Assembly: GCA_013393545.1 (NCBI GenBank)
Contig: JABXHG010000186.1
Coordinates: forward strand, 1-28,102
Source of the DNA: Alteromonadaceae bacterium
GTDB taxonomy: Bacteria; Pseudomonadota; Gammaproteobacteria; Pseudomonadales; Oleiphilaceae
Reading direction: 5' to 3'
DNA: 28,102 bases
Shown here: positions 23,263 to 28,102 of the stretch, one piece after another
How positions within the stretch are numbered: the first letter of the stretch is position 1
How the letters are laid out: each line of letters opens with the position of its first letter
Made by a program: the position numbers and the translations under genes
The notes under the pieces: model-generated
What the model saw: only the letters and a program-made list of their open reading frames with translations
What the model was told of the DNA's origin: nothing
The model's database searches: none

Positions 23263-23974
23263 ATGGGACTGTCGATCAACAAATCAGAATTCTCCGCCGA
23301 AGATTTTGAGCGCTTCGCAGCCAAGGTCCGCACGGACCTGACCGCCTTCGCCCGCATACTGAACCGGCCCGGCCATCGCCGTAACCATTACCAACGACGC
23401 CGCCCACCAGGCGCTGAGCTCGCTCTACACCGACCGCCTGATCATGACCGATCTGCGCCTGGGAGCGTTGATGGAATATTCCGAACAGGACGTGCCCACG
23501 GTGACCATCGAGTGTGGCGGCGCCCATGACGACCACGCCCATGAACTGGCCTACGACGGCCTTGTTCGCTACGCCTCACGGCCAGACGTGCTGTCGCTGG
23601 AAAAAACGGACTGGGACGTCGCCGTACTGCGCAACCCCATACGGGTGGAGCTGGCCGCCGATGCCAGCATCGAATACCGCCTGGAACCCAGCGGCCGTGC
23701 AGACATCACGCTACCGCCGGACATTGAACACCGGAATTTCGGGGTGGTTTCCCCGGGTGAACCGCTGGGATGGATTGGAGAGAAAGGCCTGAGCATTCTC
23801 ACCGCCATCGGCCACAACCGGAGTGAGAACATGGAGAAAGTACTTCGGGTGAAGGATGGGCAACTCTACCCCGCCCAGGCGCTCAGGACATTCATGATCA
23901 CTACCAACCCGTTGATTGCCAAGAGCGATTGCCTGTTTTATGCGGTTAAGGCATCGGGAGAGCCGATTTTTTGA
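23263..23974 (+). pseudogene. Decayed gene: fused fragments, aspartoacylase-like C-terminus, frameshifted
   Basis: Two pieces lie in different frames. The first (23263 to about 23360) reads MGLSINKSEFSAEDFERFAAK and on to RTDLTAFARILNRPG, which resembles the start of a glutamate-cysteine-ligase-like protein. About 23361-23974 reads, one frame over, TGPAIAVTITNDAAHQALSS through RLGALMEYSEQDVPTVTIECGGAHDDHAHELAYDGL to the TAA. The second piece resembles the C-terminal part of the succinylglutamate desuccinylase/aspartoacylase family, including the catalytic-type glutamate in VTIECGG, but the zinc-binding N-terminal half is missing. The simplest reading is a deletion that joined two neighbouring genes out of frame. 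A one-base sequencing error alone would not restore the missing half. Confidence 0.65.
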
Positions 23975-23998
23975 GAAACGACATCAACCGCTGGCTCG

Positions 23999-24541
23999 TC
24001 ACACCAAATCTTGTAACCGGTAACGATAAACCGGCGATTTGTAAAAATCATTTATCTGCATAGCGGTCTCTGGCCGGCAAGTTGGCAGGGCAAAGTTGTT
24101 GCTGATTAACACACCACCGGAATCTCTTTCAGCAGCCAGCTTTTGGGCAAGTTTACGCATGCCGTCCGTATGCAGGTAACAGACCAGCACGTCGGCGCCC
24201 GACAGATCTGCCTGAAGGAAGTTTTTTCGGCGGACCTCAAGATTATCCAGCCGGAACAGAGTCTTGAACAACACCGACACCAGCCATGGCACAAACGACA
24301 CCTCGTACCCCACTATCTCTCTATCCGGGTACTTTTTCGCCAATGGGATCACAAGCCCTCCCCAACCACTGCCGAGATCATAGACAGAGCCAGCCGGGGC
24401 ATCTTCCAGCATTTTGAAGATTGCGTCGCGCGCCTTCCCGGAACTCGGCATGGGCGATATGCCGACCCGGCAGGTGCTCCAGGCGATGGAAGTGCCAACG
24501 AGCAAGATGGCAGCTAACAAAGCGATCTCTAATGCAAGCAA
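23999..24541 (-). CDS. Membrane-anchored SAM-dependent methyltransferase
   Basis: The 180-aa protein has one N-terminal membrane helix (LALEIALLAAILLVGTSIAW) and then a class I methyltransferase core. It contains GISPMPSSGKARDAIFKML, the SAM motif VYDLGSGWGGLVIPLA, an acidic loop VGYEVSFVPW and DVLVCYLHTDGM. The layout resembles FAM173-like lysine methyltransferases, some of which modify the ATP-synthase c-ring; this is only a resemblance. No ATG fits; the best start is TTG at 24541 with AGGAG nine bases upstream, inside a small hairpin. It converges on the pseudogene, with a 24-bp gap. Confidence 0.75.
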   Translation of the reverse strand: MLALEIALLAAILLVGTSIAWSTCRVGISPMPSSGKARDAIFKMLEDAPAGSVYDLGSGWGGLVIPLAKKYPDREIVGYEVSFVPWLVSVLFKTLFRLDNLEVRRKNFLQADLSGADVLVCYLHTDGMRKLAQKLAAERDSGGVLISNNFALPTCRPETAMQINDFYKSPVYRYRLQDLV

Positions 24542-24542
24542 A

Positions 24543-24556
24543 GGAGCTGGCTCCTA
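24543..24556. repeat. Short inverted repeat over the TTG start region of the methyltransferase
   Basis: AGGAGCTGGCTCCT reads as AGGAGC and GCTCCT around two bases. In minus-strand RNA the AGGAG of the proposed ribosome-binding site can pair with the CTCCT just before the TTG. The wider motif TAGGAGC recalls REP-type repeats of pseudomonads. Confidence 0.45.
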
Positions 24557-24774
24557 CGGTTAAACACGAAGCTTTGCGACAATTTTAATTGTGAACTGCG
24601 ATAAACTCCCTGAGACGCTGCAACTCTGCGCAAACTTCGTCCATGTAAACCAGTTTCACTTACTTGACCTCGGCGCATCGTGCTCGTTTTCGGTTGCCAG
24701 GCTATTGAGCCAGTTTGGACCTAATAAATTTTCAGCCGACAACAACAAAACGTCTGTATGATTCAACTTCCGAT
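24557..24774. other. Non-coding stretch, no gene seen
   Basis: I see no convincing gene here on either strand. Base composition drops towards AT from here on, marking the left side of the accessory region. It presumably holds the promoter of the minus-strand methyltransferase and the 3' untranslated end of the PcfJ-like locus. Confidence 0.5.
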
Positions 24775-25513
24775 TTAATTTCTCTCAACCCAACGACGAA
24801 TAAACTCCATAACCCGTGGGGCAGGAGTCCCGTTCCGGCGTCTGCGTACTTCCCCTAACATCCAACGATTATTCCGATAAATCAATGAGACTGTCAGCCG
24901 TTCAGGCTTAACCATGCGATAAATAAACACCTCCCCTTCGGCTACTCGCCTATCATATGAGCCCACGCAATGTTGCATAACTGCGCCCTCTTCCAGGAGA
25001 TCCAACCAAGAAGTGATAGGCTCAATGCCTTTCGGGGCCGGAACAGGAGGCGTGGGATACTTGCCATGCCTTTGTGCGAGAGCCTCGGCCTGATCCTTCC
25101 TTACACCACTATTGAGCTGCCTTACCAGTCGGTCATGAAGACTTTGTAGAGCAGATCGGGATTTGACTCGACTCAATGGTTGAAGGTTGCCATTGGTCAT
25201 CGTTAGCGTATCGCGAGTCATCCGGCAGACCCAACCAATGTCCAGAGTGGAGGAACGATTATTTACCAACGACAACATGCCAGGCCAGAGCGGTTGCCGA
25301 TGCAGGCGGAGCAATCGTAGGTGATTCAAGTGAATATCGGGGTGGTGACGGAGTAGCTGGATAAACTCTGTATGGCGCAACGTTTCGAGCACATCCTCTA
25401 GCTCCCAAGGCAGAAGTGGCGAGAGTTCAATCCGGTTCACCGTGAATTCAGATAATAACTGCAGCGCTTTGGCATAACCAGGTAGAGGCGGGAGGGCCGT
25501 CGCCGGTACCCTC
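24775..25513 (-). pseudogene. PcfJ-like protein, C-terminal part, cut off by IS30 insertion
   Basis: This is the 3' part of a minus-strand gene interrupted by the IS30 element. It encodes about 245 residues: RVPATALPPLPGYAKALQLL, a helical stretch with PWELEDVLETLRHTEFIQLLRHHPDIHL, and the PcfJ signature GAVMQHCVGSYDRRVAEGEVFIYRM with LTVSLIYRNNRWMLGEVRRRRN near the C-terminus. PcfJ was named on a conjugative plasmid, and its function is unknown; the CVGSY motif is the recognisable part. The frame stays open about 46 codons into the IS on this strand, but that extension is antisense transposon sequence and not native protein. Removing the IS joins this piece in frame with 26538-27019. Confidence 0.82.
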
Positions 25514-25516
25514 ACG

Positions 25517-26537
25517 GGCTTTACCGACCAAAGTGAAGCAGTGATGAAGTACCGACAACTGACCCAGACACAACGATACCAGATTTCGGCCCTGCGTGTG
25601 GCCGGCAAAAGCCAACGACAGATCGCTGCAATGCTGGGCTGCCACAACAGCACGATCAGCCGCGAGTTGCGGCGTAACAGCGTTCATGGCTATGAACCAG
25701 AGATGGCGCAGCGTCAGGCGAACACCCGGCGTAGAACCGCCTTCAAGCGCCACAAACGAGTACAGTGGCTGACAGATTGGGTCTCTGAACGGCTGAAGGA
25801 ACATTGGAGCCCTGAGCAGATTTCAGGCTTTATGCGCCGCATGAACATTCCAGTGCAAGTCAGCCACCAGTGGGTCTATGACTTGATCCATCGTGATCGT
25901 CTCCTGGGTGGTCGCCTTTGGCGCTGCTGCCGGCACCGGAATAACCGTGGTCGCAAACGCAGAGCGAAGGAGGCAGGCCTCGGTAAAATCCCGAATCGGA
26001 TCGGTATTGAGTGCCGTCCCAACGAGATTGAACGTCGTGCCACGCTTGGCCACTGGGAAGGCGACACCGTGCTTCAGGGCCACAAGCAATCCGGCCTGGT
26101 GACACTGGTGGAGCGTCGCAGCGGTTACCTGCTCGCAGGCCGCCTGAAGCGGTTTACGGCCAACCAGACAACGCGCACTGTGATCAGGCTTTTGAAGCCA
26201 ATCCGAGGTGCTGCGAAAACGCTGACACTGGACAACGGCAGCGAGTTTGCGGAACACGAACACGTGGCTAAAGAATTGGATCTGGCCGCCTATTTTTGTG
26301 ACCCATACTGCTCGGGCCAGCGGGGCACGAACGAGAACACGAACGGCTTGCTGCGCCAGTACTACCCGAAAGGGACGAACTTCGCGAAGCTGTCTCAGAC
26401 ACACATCAACCGAGTGGTTGAGCAATTGAACAATCGGCCCAGAAAACGACTGGGCTACCAAACACCGGCGGAGGTGTTCTGGGGTGAATATTCCGGGGCA
26501 CTATGAATGAGCGGTGCTGCGGTTATTGGTTGAATCC
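25517..26537 (+). mobile_element. IS30-family insertion sequence, complete
   Basis: The element is 1,021 bp. It begins GGCTTTACCGACCAA and ends, read inward from the right, GGATTCAACCAATAA; these imperfect inverted ends agree at ten of the first fifteen positions. ACG flanks it on both sides (25514-25516 and 26538-26540), a 3-bp target duplication of the size IS30 elements make. Taking out the element plus one ACG leaves a single open frame across the insertion point, which independently confirms the ends. The transposase gene is intact and points right. Confidence 0.88.
25541..26506 (+). CDS. IS30-family transposase
   Basis: The 321-aa transposase (GTG at 25541, or ATG at 25544 immediately after it) has the IS30 layout. 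An N-terminal helix-turn-helix, YRQLTQTQRYQISALRVAGK then SQRQIAAMLGCHNSTISRELRRN, is followed by a DDE catalytic core: D175 in HWEGDTVL, D231 in LDNGSEF and E265 in TNENTNGLLRQY. The 33-residue spacing between the last two is normal. It ends PRKRLGYQTPAEVFWGE, the common IS30 C-terminus. Nothing is truncated, so the element may still be able to move. Confidence 0.95.
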   Translation: MMKYRQLTQTQRYQISALRVAGKSQRQIAAMLGCHNSTISRELRRNSVHGYEPEMAQRQANTRRRTAFKRHKRVQWLTDWVSERLKEHWSPEQISGFMRRMNIPVQVSHQWVYDLIHRDRLLGGRLWRCCRHRNNRGRKRRAKEAGLGKIPNRIGIECRPNEIERRATLGHWEGDTVLQGHKQSGLVTLVERRSGYLLAGRLKRFTANQTTRTVIRLLKPIRGAAKTLTLDNGSEFAEHEHVAKELDLAAYFCDPYCSGQRGTNENTNGLLRQYYPKGTNFAKLSQTHINRVVEQLNNRPRKRLGYQTPAEVFWGEYSGAL

Positions 26538-27019
26538 ACGACTAATTTCACCAAGGATTTGCTCGCTGGCAGACCAATTATCTCAAGCATCGTGACTCGT
26601 TTCTGGGACAGTATGTCTTCAAACTCATTGAGCGAGAGCGATTGACGCTTAACGTAATTGACAACAAGAATAAACAAAAGCGGTGCACTGTCCGCAAGTT
26701 CACAGGCAGCGATCGAAGCAGCGCAGGCTTGGGCCAGTTCAAAATCCATCGCAGGCATTAGGCGAGCAACGTTAAGCACGGGTTCAGGAACACTATCGGA
26801 AACTCTTTTTCCTGAGTCACTTTCCAACGTAAATAAAGGGAGCCCTGGCGCTTCCAAAAACTGGCCTTCAGCTAAAACCGTGCTGTCGATTTTACTACAC
26901 CAGTGTAAAGGGCGTCGCGAATCCCAGGTTTGCACGATAAGTTTTACGTTGTAGTTCAGGAAAGGACTGAGATCGAACAGGATTGCTTTCTCTGAAGTGC
27001 TCCATGCTGCCGTCCTCAC
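26538..27019 (-). pseudogene. PcfJ-like protein, N-terminal part, cut off by IS30 insertion
   Basis: This is the 5' part of the interrupted gene. It starts at a GTG with AGGAG eight bases upstream and encodes about 160 native residues: TSEKAILFDLSPFLNYNVKL, WCSKIDSTVLAEGQFLEAPG, a helical region FELAQACAASIAACELAD, and SLNEFEDILSQKRVTMLEII then GLPASKSLVKLV, where the IS begins. The frame runs on into the IS and stops at 26501. With the C-terminal part it makes a 406-codon protein. A truncated N-terminal protein of about 172 aa could still be produced, but it would lack the PcfJ signature. Confidence 0.8.
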
Positions 27020-27023
27020 TTGC

Positions 27024-27182
27024 TTATCTCCTGAACGAATTTAATAGTGCCTGAACCCGTGCCGCCACGGAGGCCGGATATTGAGAGACACCGCCGAACA
27101 AACCGGACGCCCGCCAGTTTTCGATATGTTGCTGCCAAAGCGGTCTGCATTCGGCTTCTGTTATGCTGATGTTTTCCGGCAC
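27024..27182 (-). CDS. 52-codon mini-ORF upstream of the PcfJ-like gene
   Basis: From a GTG at 27182 this short frame reads MPENISITEAECRPLWQQHI, then ENWRASGLFGGVSQYPASVA and ARVQALLNSFRR. The ribosome-binding AGGAG of the next gene lies inside its last codons, and its stop is four bases before that gene's GTG, an arrangement typical of coupled translation. The W..HI..WRASGL segment resembles the N-terminal helix of IS66 accessory proteins (TnpA), but the rest does not follow that family. It may be a fragment of such a gene or a real small partner of the PcfJ-like protein. No strong ribosome-binding site precedes its own start. Confidence 0.4.
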   Translation of the reverse strand: MPENISITEAECRPLWQQHIENWRASGLFGGVSQYPASVAARVQALLNSFRR

Positions 27183-27281
27183 TGACGAGAAAATCAGTGT
27201 TGCAAATTTAAAGCTGGGCTGTAATTTCTAATTTATTGGCGCTGACCTATTTTTTGCTACTAAAGCCATTAATGAGCTTTG

Positions 27282-27974
27282 CTAATTACCAAACGCTGTG
27301 ACGACTTCGCGCACCCAATCAGCTTCAGGCTTGCCTTGCGGATGGGCTGCTACAACGCATTGAGTTTCGAGGCCATCTACCAAACGACAGCGACCGTATT
27401 GTTGAACATAGTGAAAATGGTCGCTTTCTTGAAGGTCCACCCCGTCAAGAAAAGGATCCGCCCAATCAGAACCCGTAAGAAATAATAAGCGAGAGGGACG
27501 ATACGTGCGGAGCTCCAATTTAAACAAGTCGACACAACCGGCAAGCTGTGCCTGACAAAGTTTATTAGTCGGATTACCGCCCTCAGCAAGTGCTACTTTA
27601 TAAAGATTCGACCATACGAGGTGTGAGGACCAATTCGCACATTCAGCATCAACAACATTAAGCCCCGCTGTAACATTTCTGATACAACGCCAAAATGCAG
27701 AACGCTTGGTATTATAGCCTTTGGTGGCACCCCAACAATCTGTAACCCAGCTCATGGGACACGTCTCATTACCCGCCACACTATCCTGAACAATTTCAGC
27801 ATATTGAGAGGCCTTATCTGGCATTCGAAGCTCATCAGTGGATATGCCTTCCGCCCAGCCATTAACTGCACGTCCAAGTACCATCAGAGCGCCATCAAAA
27901 GCTTTCCCGGACATCGCGAGAAACCCTGTAACTTCGGGTACCAATTCTCCTTCTAACTTTTGACCAACGGGCAT
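27282..27974 (-). CDS. Hypothetical protein next to an IS end, possibly truncated at the N-terminus
   Basis: I do not recognise this 230-aa protein with confidence. It contains GALMVLGRAVNGWAEG near the start, SAFWRCIRNVTAG, HLVWSNLYKVALAEGGNPTNKLC, LLFLTGSDWADPFLDG and CVVAAHPQGKPEADWVREVV. The alternation of strand-like segments ending in G or HP recalls the uracil-DNA-glycosylase-like fold, but this is a weak impression. Its ATG lies one base from the first base of the IS21-type end at 27976 and lacks a ribosome-binding sequence, so the insertion may have removed the true start and promoter. AT-rich codon use marks it as accessory DNA. Confidence 0.6.
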   Translation of the reverse strand: MPVGQKLEGELVPEVTGFLAMSGKAFDGALMVLGRAVNGWAEGISTDELRMPDKASQYAEIVQDSVAGNETCPMSWVTDCWGATKGYNTKRSAFWRCIRNVTAGLNVVDAECANWSSHLVWSNLYKVALAEGGNPTNKLCQAQLAGCVDLFKLELRTYRPSRLLFLTGSDWADPFLDGVDLQESDHFHYVQQYGRCRLVDGLETQCVVAAHPQGKPEADWVREVVTAFGN

Positions 27975-27975
27975 C

Positions 27976-28102
27976 TGTTAGTGGCCAATTAAAGTGACCC
28001 ACTACTGGCCATTAATTTTGACCCACCTCCGAGTGGCCGTCAGGCCATAGAACCAGCTACTGTCCCCCGCTTTTATCGATGGCCGGGGGCATGTCAGTGA
28101 AG
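27976..28102 (+). mobile_element. End of an IS21-type insertion sequence (runs off the window)
   Basis: From TGTTAGTGGCC at 27976 there are two directly repeated units of 21 bp, TGGCCAATTAAAGTGACCCAC (27982-28002) without its last base counted twice, and a relative at 28006-28026; they match at 16 of 21 positions and start 24 bp apart. Multiple terminal repeats of this kind starting with TG are typical of IS21-family ends. A CCCCCG/CGGGGG hairpin and an ATG at 28091 follow, where an istA-type transposase could begin, but only four codons are visible. The family call rests on the end structure alone. Confidence 0.6.
27982..28026 (+). repeat. Tandem terminal repeats of the IS21-type end
   Basis: Two 21-bp units at 27982-28002 and 28006-28026 share TGGCCA at the left and TGACCCAC at the right, with five differences in the AT-rich middle and a 3-bp spacer between them. 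Such repeats are usually transposase-binding sites. Confidence 0.7.

Noticed and set aside
25517..25653. Extension of the PcfJ-like C-terminal frame into the IS30 element, giving an apparent 292-aa protein
   Set aside because: The added N-terminal residues are antisense to the transposase start. The native sequence ends at the insertion point, and the true N-terminal half lies on the other side of the IS.
25823..26461. Minus-strand open frame of 212 codons inside the IS30 element
   Set aside because: It is antisense to the catalytic core of the transposase and has no independent support.
28050..28090. CCCCCG...CGGGGG hairpin as a transcription terminator
   Set aside because: It lies inside the IS21-type end, upstream of a possible transposase start, with no T-tract. 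It is more likely part of the element's leader.
1..28102. CRISPR arrays, tRNA or rRNA genes
   Set aside because: No regularly spaced repeats of the right size and no cloverleaf or ribosomal RNA sequence were seen anywhere in the window.

Overview
This window looks like chromosomal DNA of a marine gammaproteobacterium close to Pseudomonas, most likely Marinobacter or a near relative. The evidence is gene content, protein style and fairly high GC. The genus is an inference from protein resemblance and was not tested by a search.

Layout. (1) 1-2582: divergent electron-transfer-flavoprotein genes, with etfB (cut by the window edge) on minus and ETF-ubiquinone oxidoreductase on plus. A near-perfect 24-bp palindrome of the PsrA type lies between them. 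(2) 2583-7312: an intergenic hairpin repeat and a two-way terminator, a SlyD-like prolyl isomerase, then a minus-strand set rssB-rssC-gpsA-sixA-DUF1285 that places a REC-PP2C/STAS partner switch beside phospholipid synthesis and a phosphohistidine phosphatase. (3) 7427-9937: an HD-domain phosphohydrolase facing a renalase-like flavoprotein. (4) 9946-16681: a tightly overlapped eight-gene lipid-modification operon (acyl desaturase, SnoaL-like protein, SDR, FAD amine oxidase, DUF1365, Cfa-like methyltransferase, DUF2878, secreted protein). The methyltransferase has lost three of the bicarbonate-binding side chains of cyclopropane synthases, so methyl-branched or furan fatty acids are a better guess than cyclopropanes. 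(5) 16719-22548: xthA, a sulfur module (two YeeE/YedE half-transporters plus a TIGR01244 sulfurtransferase), hemH, and the 5-oxoprolinase genes pxpABC. (6) 22460-24541: small or decaying genes, namely a CxxC mini-protein overlapping the end of pxpC, a META-domain lipoprotein, a chimeric pseudogene and a membrane-anchored methyltransferase.

(7) 24542-28102 is visibly AT-richer accessory DNA. A PcfJ-like gene on minus is split by a complete 1,021-bp IS30-family element with a 3-bp target duplication (ACG). Removing the element and one ACG copy restores one continuous 406-codon frame. Upstream lie a 52-codon mini-ORF and an unrecognised 230-aa gene whose start abuts the terminal repeats of an IS21-type element that runs off the window.

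The strongest leads are the lipid operon with its altered methyltransferase, the exactly reconstructable PcfJ-like locus, and the palindrome between the ETF genes.
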